NCBI GenBank assembly: GCA_030041045.1
Contig: JASHOQ010000087.1
Span: 1 to 46,152, forward strand
Source of the DNA: Acidobacteriaceae bacterium
Lineage (GTDB): Bacteria; Acidobacteriota; Terriglobia; Terriglobales; Acidobacteriaceae
Length of the DNA stretch: 46,152 nucleotides
Reading direction: 5' to 3'
The notes under the pieces are model-generated. The model was not told where the DNA came from. It did not search any database and was given only the letters and a program-made list of their open reading frames with translations. Both the position numbers and the translations under genes were made by a program. Numbering within the stretch: position 1 is the stretch's first letter; every line of letters starts with the position of its first letter. Shown here one piece after another: positions 26,377 through 37,061 of the stretch.

Positions 26377-26867
26377 CTTTTGGCTCCTAGCTTCTAGCTG
26401 TTAGCTCTGCGGTGCAGCTTTGGAGGTTTGTGCTTTCCCAGATCAGAAAATCCGGACCTGGGGCGCCCGGCGAGGAGTTCGGATTTGCGGGGGGCCGGGA
26501 TGACGGGGCTTCGGCCCCTGGGTCCGAAGATGCAGTGAATGAAATTGGCCGCGTACGTGTGAGCCACGGAACACCGTCCCTACGGGACTCCCATTCTATT
26601 CCTGCGGTCCTTACCCCACGCTGAAGCGCGGGGCTAATGAACTCTGCGCCTTCGGCGCGGTTGCATCGCTCAACAGGAAGACCAGTGGGCAATCCGTAGC
26701 TCTTCGGTTCGCGCTTGAAGCGCCTCGCAAGCGAAGTTCGCGTTGCGCTGCGGGGCAATCGTGAAGCCACTGGAAAGACCTCTCGCAGGGAGCGAAGGAC
26801 ATTAGCCCAGGGAAAACCCAATCAGAAAATCGCAGCCCCATAGTGCGACGGAACCTGACCAAATCTC
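26377..26867. other. Repeat-mosaic intergenic stretch without genes
   Basis: This stretch holds TAGCTTC/TAGCTGT heptamer units (26377-26405), a family A palindrome (26430-26468), the hairpin CCCCACGCTGAAGCGCGGGG (26613-26632) and a GCGCCTTCGGCGC hairpin (26645-26657). The remainder shows no supported coding region, RNA gene or promoter. Confidence 0.6.
26430..26468. repeat. Palindromic repeat, family A, copy 4
   Basis: GTGCTTTCCCAGATC, loop, then GGACCTGGGGCGCCC. This is the most diverged copy; one stem pair is broken (AGATC against GGACCT). Confidence 0.72.
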
Positions 26868-27233
26868 CTAGCGAGCCCTATGCGACAGCCAGAACTCAAG
26901 ACCAAGCCCGGCAGGTACGATCGTCAAGAAGCATGAGAACCAGAAGCCCCAAAAAAAATGCCTCTTCGCGCGCGCTCTGGCCCGAACTTCATCCTTTCTT
27001 CTCCCGACGAGTTCGACCATCCAGCCAAGTGTGTAACAGACATTCGCCATGAAACCATACATCACGACTGTCAGGCCTGTTTCCAGCTCCGGAGCATTCG
27101 GTTGGGCAGCAGGGGCCACATGTTGCGCGAAAATATCCATCGCATAGATCGACGCAATGCCAAGAGCGAGGAGCACTGCGTTGTAAAGCAACCGTCGTAG
27201 CTCCCACCATCGAATGACCTGCCAATTCGTCAT
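26868..27233 (-). CDS. Small membrane protein of unknown function
   Basis: The product has 121 residues. Hydrophobic segments are visible at about 17-35 (NAVLLALGIASIYAMDIF), 52-72 (GLTVVMYGFMANVCYTLGWMV) and 94-113 (FFWGFWFSCFLTIVPAGLGL), with a basic RRKDEVRARARAKRH loop before the third. No family is recognised. It lies 28 bases after purB on the same strand and is probably cotranscribed. Its codon use is less GC-rich than its neighbours. Confidence 0.72.
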   Translation of the reverse strand: MTNWQVIRWWELRRLLYNAVLLALGIASIYAMDIFAQHVAPAAQPNAPELETGLTVVMYGFMANVCYTLGWMVELVGRRKDEVRARARAKRHFFWGFWFSCFLTIVPAGLGLEFWLSHRAR

Positions 27234-27261
27234 CGAGCACTTGTTTGAGACAAATACTGGA

Positions 27262-28584
<1,323 letters not shown>

Positions 28585-28707
28585 GAATCAGCTCCGGAAA
28601 ACAGGGATCAGGGGTCAGAACCGCATTCGTCACCACGCTGCGACGAATGCCGCCCCGAACAGCTTCCCAAGACCCGACCAACCTTAAATTGTACGGGGGC
28701 GGAAAGA

Positions 28708-28965
28708 TCAGGAGCGGGAAATATGCAGGCGCCGGCGCAACTCGTCGAGGAGGAGGCCGCGGCCCGGCGCGTAGGGCTGGAACCACACGCCGTCGATGAC
28801 CAGTTGCGGCACGGCCCGCTTGCCCGCGTGGCGGATTACTTCATCCGAGGCGTCGGCATCGGCGTCGACATCGATTTCAGTGTAGGCAATGCCATTGGAC
28901 TCAAGGAACTGCTTGGCGGCTCGGCAGTCGCGGCACCACGCCGCCGTGTAAACCTGCACTGTCAT
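28708..28965 (-). CDS. Glutaredoxin/mycoredoxin-like protein
   Basis: The product has 85 residues with a thioredoxin fold. The redox motif CRDC is in VYTAAWCRDCRAAKQFL (C11 and C14), and the cis-proline is in KRAVPQLVIDG. The size matches small glutaredoxins such as NrdH and mycoredoxin. It would reduce disulfides or mixed thiol adducts in the cytoplasm. It is divergent from the cupin gene, with only about 35 bases between the two starts. Confidence 0.9.
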   Translation of the reverse strand: MTVQVYTAAWCRDCRAAKQFLESNGIAYTEIDVDADADASDEVIRHAGKRAVPQLVIDGVWFQPYAPGRGLLLDELRRRLHISRS

Positions 28966-29000
28966 ACGCTCATTTTACCCGGATTTCACTGCTATCATCT

Positions 29001-29507
29001 GTGACCGTGACCACAGAGGAGATCAAGCGCCTGCTGAAACTGGAGCCGCATCCGGTGGAAGGCGGATGGTACAGGCGCACGTATACGTCCGAGGTGAGCG
29101 TGGCTCTGCTCAGAGGCGTACGGCCGTACGGGACGGCCATTTATTACCTGCTGGAAGAGGGAACGTTCTCTGAGATGCACGTGCTGGCCTCGGACGAGAT
29201 GTTTCATTTTTATCTCGGCGAAGCGGTTGAGATGCTCCAGTTGTGGCCCTCCGGCGAGTCGAAAGTGGTGGTCCTGGGGCCGGATCTTGCGTCCGATCAG
29301 CAGGTGCAGCTCGTGGTTCCCGCGGGCGTGTGGCAGGGGATGCGGCTGGTCGATGATGGAAAAGCCCCGGGCGGCAAAATGGCGCTGCTGGGGTGCACGG
29401 TGACGCCGGGGTTCGATTTTGCGGATTACCGGAGCGGAAAGTGTGAGGAGCTGGTGGCACAGTGGCCGATGGAGGCGGAGCGGATCAGGAGGCTGACGCG
29501 CAAGTAG
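29001..29507 (+). CDS. Cupin family protein (DUF985/Cupin_5)
   Basis: The product has 168 residues. The pattern LLKLEPHPVEGGWYRRTY, then TAIYYLLEEGTFSEMHVLASDEMFHFYLGEAVEML and VPAGVWQGMRL, ends with GCTVTPGFDFADYR. This is diagnostic for the Cupin_5 group, a single jelly-roll domain whose function is not firmly known. The start is GTG 29001 or GTG 29007. TATCAT at 28993-28998 lies immediately upstream and would make the mRNA leaderless or nearly so, since no Shine-Dalgarno sequence is present. Confidence 0.9.
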   Translation: MTVTTEEIKRLLKLEPHPVEGGWYRRTYTSEVSVALLRGVRPYGTAIYYLLEEGTFSEMHVLASDEMFHFYLGEAVEMLQLWPSGESKVVVLGPDLASDQQVQLVVPAGVWQGMRLVDDGKAPGGKMALLGCTVTPGFDFADYRSGKCEELVAQWPMEAERIRRLTRK

Positions 29508-29516
29508 CAAGTTACG

Positions 29517-29625
29517 GCATTTTCTGAGTGACTGTGTCCTTTTCACTGCCTCGCAAGATCGCTGCTCCCTGTTGGTCGCGTCGACTCAGCTGTCCGTCTT
29601 CGGGATACAGCTACTCAGAAAATGC
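29517..29625. repeat. Small element with terminal inverted repeats, family D, copy 1
   Basis: GCATTTTCTGAGT (29517-29529) and its perfect inverse ACTCAGAAAATGC (29613-29625) bound a 109-base element. Pairing continues inward imperfectly (CTGTGTCC with GGGATACAG). The inner sequence CTTCGGGATACAGC is shared with the element at 30339, but the terminal repeats differ. It begins 10 bases after the cupin stop codon. Confidence 0.75.
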
Positions 29626-29661
29626 ATTAGCAGCGCTGCGCGCGTTTCGCGCGTTAGCGAG

Positions 29662-30111
29662 TTAGCGGCGCTCGCGGAAGAAGGTGCGCAGCAGCTCAGC
29701 GGATTCTTCGGCGAGGAGGCCGCGCTCGGCCCACATCTGGTGGTTGAGCTTGGGGTGGTTGAGCACGGAGAGCACGGAGCCGCAGGCACCGGCCTTGGGA
29801 TCATCGGCGGCGAAGACCAGCTTATCGATGCGAGCGTGGATCATCGCTCCGGCGCACATGGCGCAAGGCTCGAGGGTGACGTAAAGGGTGACGCCGTCGA
29901 GGCGGTAATTGCCGAGGGCGGCGGCTGCGGCGCGGAGTGCGACGATTTCGGCGTGGGCCGTGGGGTCGTTCGAGCGCAGGACGCGGTTCTGGCCGCGGGC
30001 AAGGAGGTCGCCGTTGTGCACGGCGACCGCGCCGATGGGCACTTCGCCGGCCTGGGCGGCGAGGCGCGCTTCGGCGAGCGCGGCGGCCATGGCGTCGTGG
30101 TCGGAGATCAT
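29662..30111 (-). CDS. tadA: tRNA-specific adenosine deaminase
   Basis: The product has 149 residues from ATG 30111. The enzyme converts A34 to inosine in the tRNA-Arg anticodon. The zinc and catalytic motifs are complete: TAHAEIVAL (H53, E55) and LEPCAMCAGAM (C83, C86). ALLEARLAAQAGEVPIGAVAV-type sequence and the C-terminal RTFFRERR are typical. An upstream in-frame ATG at 30162 would add 17 residues; the later start fits the usual family beginning. It is on the same strand as the agu operon. Confidence 0.94.
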   Translation of the reverse strand: MISDHDAMAAALAEARLAAQAGEVPIGAVAVHNGDLLARGQNRVLRSNDPTAHAEIVALRAAAAALGNYRLDGVTLYVTLEPCAMCAGAMIHARIDKLVFAADDPKAGACGSVLSVLNHPKLNHQMWAERGLLAEESAELLRTFFRERR

Positions 30112-30338
30112 GGTTCCGATGGTATCGCGGATGGGTCTGAGGAGGGATCGAACGAGACGCATGGTCTCTAAGTCAGGTATCCGGGCGAAGCCAGAAGACG
30201 GAAAGACAACCGCAGATCCTTCGGCTCCGCTTACCCCATGATTGCCCAGCAATCATGGGGCCCCAAATGCGCTCCGCTCAGGATGACAAGCAAGATTTAT
30301 TTGCTCGGATGCTTACTCGACTGGGCGACATAGCTTAG

Positions 30339-30450
30339 AGCGGTTCCACAGTACATGTAGCCGTATTTCACAGTTGCGGAAGGTGGCTTTTTCTCGGTGA
30401 AAAAGCCACTTAGCCTCTGCGGCTTCGGGATACAGCAACTGTGAAACCGC
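30339..30450. repeat. Small element with terminal inverted repeats, family D, copy 2
   Basis: AGCGGTTCCACAGT (30339-30352) and ACTGTGAAACCGCT (30437-30450) pair at 13 of 14 positions. Inside is a perfect 11-bp hairpin, GTGGCTTTTTC-TCGGT-GAAAAAGCCAC (30383-30409). It shares CTTCGGGATACAGC with the copy at 29517. The right arm forms the last dozen codons of aguA, and the aguA stop codon (30412-30410) abuts the inner hairpin. Confidence 0.78.
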
Positions 30451-31546
30451 TGTAGTCTGCTCGGGACGCGGCCGGCTGCTGCTGGGTCATGCAGTGCAGC
30501 GCGCCCAGGCCCCAGATGAGATCGACGCTGTGGACGCCGATGATTTCGCGATCGGGAAAGACCTGGGCGAGGATATTGAGCGCGACGCGGTCGTTGGGAT
30601 CGTGGAAGGTGGGCACGAGGACCTGGCCGTTGGCGATGTAGAAATTGGCGTAGCTGGCGGGAAGGCGCTGCTTGCGGAAGACGACCGGACGCGGCATCGG
30701 CAATTCGACGACTGTAAATTGCTTGCCTTCGAGCGTGCGCGCGGATTTGAGGCGGGCGAGATTTTCGGCGAGCGGCGCGTGGTTGGGGTCGCGCGTGTCC
30801 GGCTCCACGGCGGCAACGATCATGTCGCGGGAGACGAAGCGGGCGATGTCGTCGATGTGGCCGTGGGTGTCGTCGCCGGCGATGCCGCGATTCAGCCAGA
30901 GGACCTGATCGATGCCGAGAAAATCGGAGAAGACCTGCTCGAGCTGCGCGCGAGTGAGGCCGGGATTGCGCTGCTGGACTTCGCTCAGGAGGCACTCCTC
31001 GGTGGTGAGCAGAGAGCCGGCGCCGTTGACATCGATCGATCCGCCTTCGAGGACGACGCGGCGGTACTTCGTACCGTCCTGGTTTTGGACGATGGGTTTC
31101 CATTGTGGGAATTTGAGGAGCTTCGCGATGCGGCCCGGGAGCTTGTCGTCGAGACGCCAGTCGTCGTATTTGGCCCAGCCGTTGAACTGCCAGTTGGTGA
31201 GCGCAATTTCGCCGGAACCGTCGCGCAAGAAGATCGGGCCGGAGTCGCGGGTCCAGCCGCGGTCAGTGGGCCAGCGGTGGAAGTCGACGCGATCGAGATC
31301 CGCGCCGGCGCGTTTGAGCATGCTGCGCACGCGCCGCTCGGCCGCGGCATTTTCTACGATGAGGTGCACGCGCTCGTGCGCGGCGAGGAGACGCACGATC
31401 TCTGCGTAGAGCCACGGGATGGACGAGAACTTGCCGGGCCAGTCCTCGGGGTTGTGCGGCCAGGCGAGCCAGGTGGCCTCATGCGGAGCCCACTCGGCAG
31501 GCATGCGATAGCCGAGCGCGCGCGGGGTTTTGATCTCGTCCGACAA
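30410..31546 (-). CDS. aguA: Agmatine deiminase
   Basis: The product has 378 residues. The enzyme converts agmatine to N-carbamoylputrescine and ammonia. Guanidino-modifying-enzyme motifs are complete: ATWLAWPHNPEDWPG near the start, RDSGPIFL, VLEGGSIDVNG, DDTHGHIDDIARF and the nucleophile in GLGALHCMTQQQPA (C352). The last residues, about GFTVAVSRSRRG, come from a family D repeat element and extend past the usual family end. It is the third gene of the pdaD-aguB-aguA operon, with a family A hairpin in the 60-base gap before it. Confidence 0.95.
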   Translation of the reverse strand: MSDEIKTPRALGYRMPAEWAPHEATWLAWPHNPEDWPGKFSSIPWLYAEIVRLLAAHERVHLIVENAAAERRVRSMLKRAGADLDRVDFHRWPTDRGWTRDSGPIFLRDGSGEIALTNWQFNGWAKYDDWRLDDKLPGRIAKLLKFPQWKPIVQNQDGTKYRRVVLEGGSIDVNGAGSLLTTEECLLSEVQQRNPGLTRAQLEQVFSDFLGIDQVLWLNRGIAGDDTHGHIDDIARFVSRDMIVAAVEPDTRDPNHAPLAENLARLKSARTLEGKQFTVVELPMPRPVVFRKQRLPASYANFYIANGQVLVPTFHDPNDRVALNILAQVFPDREIIGVHSVDLIWGLGALHCMTQQQPAASRADYSGFTVAVSRSRRG

Positions 31547-31566
31547 ATCCGGTTTTCCTCAGTTAG

Positions 31567-31605
31567 GTGGTCTCCCCGGTCTCAGAATCGAGACCGGGGA
31601 CACCC
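31567..31605. repeat. Palindromic repeat, family A, copy 5, inside the agu operon
   Basis: GTGGTCTCCCCGGTCTC, loop, then GAGACCGGGGACACCC. It ends one base before the aguB stop codon (31609-31607) and nearly fills the aguB-aguA gap. In the mRNA it would form a strong hairpin between the two coding regions. Confidence 0.78.
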
Positions 31606-31606
31606 G

Positions 31607-32590
31607 CTATTTTTGTTCTTTGCCGGCCGGATGCGCTGCGTCGAGGAAGCGCTGGGTGATGGGCGCATAGGCGTCGATGCGGCGGTCGCGCAGGAAAGGC
31701 CAGTTGCGGCGCGTCTCCTCGATCAAACCGAGGTCGATTTCGCCGAGGAGGATTTCCTCGGCGCAGTGCGAGGCTTTGGCAATCACGCGGCCGAAGGGGT
31801 CGGCGAGAAAACTGCCGCCCCAGAACTCGAGCCCCGGTCCCGAGGCGCGGACGCCGAGCACGTCGCCGTGGGCGAGTTTGACCTCGCCATGCTCGTGGCC
31901 CACGCGGTTCACGGCCGCGACATAAACGCCGTTGGCAATGGCGTGGGCGCGCTGGATGGTCTGCCAGGCGTCATACTGCGCGGCGCCGAACTCGTCTTTT
32001 TCCGCCGGATGCCAACCGATGGCCGTGGGATAGAAAAGCACTTCGGCGCCCTGGAGCGCGGTGAGCCGGGCGCCCTCGGGATACCACTGGTCCCAGCAGA
32101 CGAGCGTGCCGATGCGGCCGAATTCGAGGCCCATATTCACATCGAGGGCCTGGAAACCGAGGTCGCCGGGCGCGAAATAATATTTTTCGAAGTAGAGCGG
32201 ATCGTCGGGGATGTGCATTTTGCGGTAGATGCCGGCGAAGTTGCCTTGGGAGTCGAGCGTGACCGCGGTGTTGTGAAAAAGGCCGGGCGCGCGGCGCTCA
32301 AAGAGCGAGGCCACGATGGCGACGCGGCTGGTGCGCGCGACCGCGGCGAGCTTTTCCGTGGAGGGCCCGGGAATGGGCTCGGCGAGATCAAAGAGGCGCA
32401 GGTCTTCGCGCTGGCAAAAATACTGGGTGCGGAAGAGCTCCGGCAGGCAGACGATATTCGCCCCCAGGCGCGCAGCCTCACGGATGTGGCCGAGGGCCGA
32501 GCCGAAGTTGGCCTCGGGATCGGGGCCCATGCTCATCTGGACGAGGGCGACGGAGTATTTTCGGCCTGCGGTGAATGCGCGCTTGGTCAT
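31607..32590 (-). CDS. aguB: N-carbamoylputrescine amidohydrolase
   Basis: The product has 327 residues from ATG 32590; an upstream ATG at 32620 is possible. The enzyme hydrolyses N-carbamoylputrescine to putrescine, CO2 and ammonia. It has the nitrilase-superfamily triad: E51 in CLPELFRTQYFC, K124 in IYRKMHIPDDP and C165 in LVCWDQWYPEGAR. YFAPGDLGF and NRVGHE are typical of the AguB branch. It lies between pdaD and aguA on the same strand, so all three steps from arginine to putrescine are encoded together. Confidence 0.95.
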   Translation of the reverse strand: MTKRAFTAGRKYSVALVQMSMGPDPEANFGSALGHIREAARLGANIVCLPELFRTQYFCQREDLRLFDLAEPIPGPSTEKLAAVARTSRVAIVASLFERRAPGLFHNTAVTLDSQGNFAGIYRKMHIPDDPLYFEKYYFAPGDLGFQALDVNMGLEFGRIGTLVCWDQWYPEGARLTALQGAEVLFYPTAIGWHPAEKDEFGAAQYDAWQTIQRAHAIANGVYVAAVNRVGHEHGEVKLAHGDVLGVRASGPGLEFWGGSFLADPFGRVIAKASHCAEEILLGEIDLGLIEETRRNWPFLRDRRIDAYAPITQRFLDAAHPAGKEQK

Positions 32591-32674
32591 GCTCGTTTTC
32601 CCATCTTCCCGAGGGTTCATGCAAGAAGGCCAACTCCGCCGGGCGAAGTTGGCCTGCACAATTTGCCGAAGGCG

Positions 32675-33223
32675 CTATGCGTCGAGAATCAGCACAGCCG
32701 CGGCAATGGTGGTGGTCCACTTGCCGCGCCGGTCGCCCACGGCCGACTGGGTAATGTTGCTGGTGCGGACAATCTTGTTGGAGATGCGGTAAATCTCCTT
32801 TTTCTCGTCCCAGCTGGTATCGGGGTCGAACTCGACGTCGAGCGTGGTGGCCAGCATCTCCGCGGCCAGCTCCTCGGCGTATTCGCCGGCCTGCTCCTCG
32901 GTTTCGCCAAAGCTGTGGTGCTCGCTCAGGTAGCCGTAGGTGTTGCGGTCGGCGGGAATGGCCACGCCGATGCTGGAGGCAATGAGCCGGTGGGGCTCGT
33001 GCGTGGAATTTTCGGCGATGACGGCGAAGACCACTTCACCATCACTGAGGTAGGTAAGCCCTTCCTTGCGCGGAATCACCTTGCACTGCGGCGGAAAGAT
33101 GGAGGAGACACGCACCAGGTTCTGCGAGGCAATGCCGGCATCCCGAAGAGCCAGCTCAAAGCTGGTCAGCCGTTCCTTGTGTTTGCCCACGCCCTTGGTG
33201 AAGAATAGCTTCTTCGGGACCAT
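32675..33223 (-). CDS. pdaD: Pyruvoyl-dependent arginine decarboxylase
   Basis: The product has 182 residues from ATG 33223. The enzyme makes agmatine from arginine and uses a pyruvoyl group formed by self-cleavage instead of PLP. The cleavage site is in [13 protein letters not shown], most likely between S40 and S41, with S41 becoming the pyruvoyl. [17 protein letters not shown] is the typical N-terminus, and the later [20 protein letters not shown] and [13 protein letters not shown] motifs are intact. It is the first gene of the agu operon; aguB follows 84 bases downstream. Confidence 0.94.
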   Translation of the reverse strand: MVPKKLFFTKGVGKHKERLTSFELALRDAGIASQNLVRVSSIFPPQCKVIPRKEGLTYLSDGEVVFAVIAENSTHEPHRLIASSIGVAIPADRNTYGYLSEHHSFGETEEQAGEYAEELAAEMLATTLDVEFDPDTSWDEKKEIYRISNKIVRTSNITQSAVGDRRGKWTTTIAAAVLILDA

Positions 33224-33482
33224 GCTCTTTCCCAATTTCGATGTGCCCTCCGTGGGTATGAAAATGGTGAGTTTCCGGGAACCTTCCCGCATGAGTCTAT
33301 CGCATCTCGGCCTTCCGGAACAGGATTTCCCCCATTTTCATCGGTGGTTCATACCAAGACAGCTACCGGCCCCTCGAGGCGGGCGGCGAGGAGAGCGGGG
33401 AAGTGCGCCGCGCACGGCACAAAAATGCTCTGCGTTGGGGTTGCGGATGCAACTTTCCGCCGGTTTTTTCGTTTAATAGAGC

Positions 33483-34118
33483 ATGAAGTGGATGCGTGTG
33501 TCTGGAATTGCTGTCCTCGGCGGGGCGATAGCGTGCGGGTGTGCGCTGGCGCAAGCGCCTGCCGCCCCGCAAAACGACGATAATCCGCCTCCCCCTGCCG
33601 CAGCCGCCCCCATGAGCGCCGATCCGGGCCCCGTGCCGCTGGAGTGGGTGCCTCCGGCGCTGACGCAACTGAGCGCGCAGGCCGCGGTGAAGTCGAATTT
33701 CACGCTGGACCGCGACATGCTCTCGGCCGCGGCCAGCCTGTTGCCGGATTCTGACACTCAGACGCGGCAGACCGTGGCCAAGCTCACCGGCGTAAGCGTG
33801 CATCTGCTGCGCTTTGGCGGGGCGGGCGACGTGGAACCGGGCCAGGTGGAAGCCATTCGCGAGGCCTACCATTTGCGCGGCTGGAAACACCTGGTGACCA
33901 CTACCAACGCCGGCGGGCCGGTGCACAACGGAACCACGGACGTATGGCTGGTTCTGGACGGCGCCAACGTCCGCGGCGCAGTGGTGCTGGCTGAGACGCC
34001 GAAGAGCCTGACCCTGGTGACGGTGGCGGGCAACGTGAGCCCGGTGGACATTCTGCGCCTGCGCGGGCATTTCGGCATACCGCGATTTGAGGGCGACGGG
34101 CTGACGGACGTGAAATAA
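33483..34118 (+). CDS. Secreted protein, probably DUF4252 family
   Basis: The product has 211 residues: a signal peptide (MKWMRVSGIAVLGGAIACGCALAQ), a proline-rich linker (about 30-55), then a domain with QTRQTVAKLTGVSVHLLRF and DVWLVLDGANVRGAVVLAETPKSLTLVTVAGNVSPVDILRL. The latter strand-turn-strand block resembles DUF4252, a family often encoded beside ECF sigma factors and anti-sigma factors. No such regulator is visible here. The function is unknown. A T-rich GTTTAATAG lies just upstream and may hold the -10 box. It is divergent from pdaD. Confidence 0.72.
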   Translation: MKWMRVSGIAVLGGAIACGCALAQAPAAPQNDDNPPPPAAAAPMSADPGPVPLEWVPPALTQLSAQAAVKSNFTLDRDMLSAAASLLPDSDTQTRQTVAKLTGVSVHLLRFGGAGDVEPGQVEAIREAYHLRGWKHLVTTTNAGGPVHNGTTDVWLVLDGANVRGAVVLAETPKSLTLVTVAGNVSPVDILRLRGHFGIPRFEGDGLTDVK

Positions 34119-34319
34119 GGCGATCGTCGACCTTCTTTCAGGCTTCTTTCCGGCGATGCTATGCCGGTCTGCGCCTGCAATCCGCGTTGGCCGGGTTCTT
34201 CCGGCTCCGCGCCGAGTGCGAAGCAATTTCTCATCCCTGCATCGCGGGCCTCACGAGACAGCACCCGCCATTGCCACTCCCAAATAGCGGATGGTAGCCT
34301 CAGACTTGGTCTTACAGGA

Positions 34320-34458
34320 TGCGGAAAAACTCATTGGGTGGAGGTTTTCGATGAGTATGAAACTGGCAGGGGCTAAAGCCCCTCTCAATTAGCGGGCATT
34401 GACGGCCCGGCTGAAGCCGTGCCCTTGTTACAAAGCCCTTCAGTTGAGTTTTTCCGCA
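34320..34458. repeat. Element with terminal inverted repeats enclosing family C hairpins (copy 3)
   Basis: TGCGGAAAAACTC (34320-34332) and GAGTTTTTCCGCA (34446-34458) are a perfect 13-bp inverted pair bounding 139 bases. Inside are the family C hairpins GGGGCTAAAGCCCC (34369-34382) and CGGCTGAAGCCG (34409-34420), followed by TGCCCTTGTTACAAAG. The architecture is that of a short non-coding mobile element. The right end lies 33 bases before the icd start. No gene is visible in 34119-34491. Confidence 0.75.
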
Positions 34459-34491
34459 CCCAGTTCAAGCCCGGAGGAAGAACCGAGAGGC

Positions 34492-35892
34492 ATGCAGAGC
34501 AGCTACAACGGTCTGGAGTTGCCGAAGAAGGGCGAGCCCATCGGCTACAGCAACGGGCGGTTTGCGGTGCCCGATCATCCCATCATTCCCTACATCGAGG
34601 GCGACGGAACGGGGCGGGATATCTGGAAGGCTGCGCAGCGGGTCTTTGACGCAGCGGTGGAAAAGGCCTTCGTCGGCAGACGCGCAATCCACTGGTATGA
34701 AATTTTTGCCGGTGAAAAGGCCTTCCGCCAATTCAACAACTGGCTGCCCGACGACTCAGTGAACGCGGCGCGGGATTTGCGCGTCTCCATCAAGGGGCCG
34801 CTGACTACGCCGGTGGGCGGAGGCATCCGCTCGCTCAACGTGGCGCTCCGGCAGATTCTCGATCTCTACGCCTGCGTGCGCCCGGTGAAGTACTACCAGG
34901 GCGTGCCCAGCCCGGTGAAGCACCCGGAGAAGCTCGACGTGGTGATCTTCCGCGAGAATACCGAGGACGTGTATGCGGGGATCGAGTTCAAAGAGGGATC
35001 TCCGGACGCGGCGAAGTTGATTGCGTTTCTCAACGACGACCTGCTCAAGGGCGGCAAGAAAAAAGTGCGGGCCGATTCGGGCGTGGGCATCAAGCCCATT
35101 TCCATCTTCGGCACCAAGCGGCTGGTGCGCTACGCCATCCGGCACGCGCTGGAGACGGGGCGCAAGACGGTGACGCTGGTGCACAAGGGCAACATCCAGA
35201 AATTTACCGAGGGCGCGTTCCGCGAGTGGGGCTATGAAGTGGCGACCGAGGAGTTCCGCGCGCAGACGGTGACCGAGCGCGAGAGCTGGATTCTGGGCAA
35301 CGTGGAGACCAATCCGGGAATCTCGATCGAGGCAAACGCAGCACTGATCGAGCCGGGACTCGAGTTCGGCTCTCCGAGCTTTAAAGCTTCGGTTTGCGAC
35401 GAGGTCCGGTCAACGCTGGACGCGATCGGCAAGACGCACGGCAGCGGCGCATGGAAGCAAAAGATTCTGGTGAACGACCGCATTGCCGACTCGATCTTTC
35501 AGCAGATCATCATTCGCCCCTCGGATTACAGCGTGCTGGCGACGCCGAACCTGAACGGCGACTATATTTCCGACGCGGCCGCGGCACAGGTGGGGGGGCT
35601 CGGCATTGCGCCGGGCGCGAACATCGGCGACGGCTACGCGGTGTTTGAGGCCACGCACGGCACAGCGCCCAAGTACGCCGATAAGGATGTGATCAATCCC
35701 GGCTCGGTGATTCTTTCGGGCGTGATGCTGCTCGAGTTCATCGGCTGGAACGACGCGGCCAAGATGATCGAGAGCGCGATGGAGAAGACCATTCAGCAAA
35801 AATCTGTAACCTACGACTTCGAGCGGCAGCTCACGGGCGCGACCAAGGTGGGGACGAGCGAGTTTGCGACGAGAATCATCGGCAATATGTAA
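34492..35892 (+). CDS. icd: Isocitrate dehydrogenase, NADP-dependent
   Basis: The product has 466 residues from ATG 34492. The enzyme oxidises isocitrate to 2-oxoglutarate in the TCA cycle. The substrate loop [19 protein letters not shown] includes the serine that is phosphorylated by AceK in E. coli. YAGIEFKEG, the catalytic lysine region [17 protein letters not shown] and the metal-binding [19 protein letters not shown] follow. [11 protein letters not shown] carries the K-Y pair typical of NADP preference. The length is somewhat longer than E. coli Icd. It precedes mdh across a 139-base repeat-rich gap. Confidence 0.95.
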   Translation: MQSSYNGLELPKKGEPIGYSNGRFAVPDHPIIPYIEGDGTGRDIWKAAQRVFDAAVEKAFVGRRAIHWYEIFAGEKAFRQFNNWLPDDSVNAARDLRVSIKGPLTTPVGGGIRSLNVALRQILDLYACVRPVKYYQGVPSPVKHPEKLDVVIFRENTEDVYAGIEFKEGSPDAAKLIAFLNDDLLKGGKKKVRADSGVGIKPISIFGTKRLVRYAIRHALETGRKTVTLVHKGNIQKFTEGAFREWGYEVATEEFRAQTVTERESWILGNVETNPGISIEANAALIEPGLEFGSPSFKASVCDEVRSTLDAIGKTHGSGAWKQKILVNDRIADSIFQQIIIRPSDYSVLATPNLNGDYISDAAAAQVGGLGIAPGANIGDGYAVFEATHGTAPKYADKDVINPGSVILSGVMLLEFIGWNDAAKMIESAMEKTIQQKSVTYDFERQLTGATKVGTSEFATRIIGNM

Positions 35893-35894
35893 GA

Positions 35895-36958
<1,064 letters not shown>

Positions 36959-36960
36959 AA

Positions 36961-37019
36961 GGCAGCTTTTAGCTTTTAGCTTTTAGCTTTTAGCTTTCAG
37001 CTTTTTAACTTCCAGCTTC
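36961..37019. repeat. Heptamer tandem array (TTTTAGC type)
   Basis: Perfect CTTTTAG units are repeated about five times directly after mdh, with more diverged units to 37019. The inverted counterpart (CTAGGAG, CTAAAAG, CTGAAAG) stands at 37117-37147 on the far side of the terminator, so the two could pair around it. Confidence 0.85.
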
Positions 37020-37061
37020 CTGCTCTTGTCGAGAAGGCTTGCTGCTGGCTGGTCCAAAACG

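Noticed and set aside
26387..26862. Possible gene in the gap between ubiX and the membrane protein
   Set aside because: The open frames are built from palindromic repeats and show no domain or ribosome binding site.
30494..33208. A 904-codon open frame on the plus strand
   Set aside because: It runs opposite to tadA-side, aguA, aguB and pdaD, which all have complete catalytic motifs. Long antisense frames are expected in GC-rich genes, and the translation is compositionally biased without domains.
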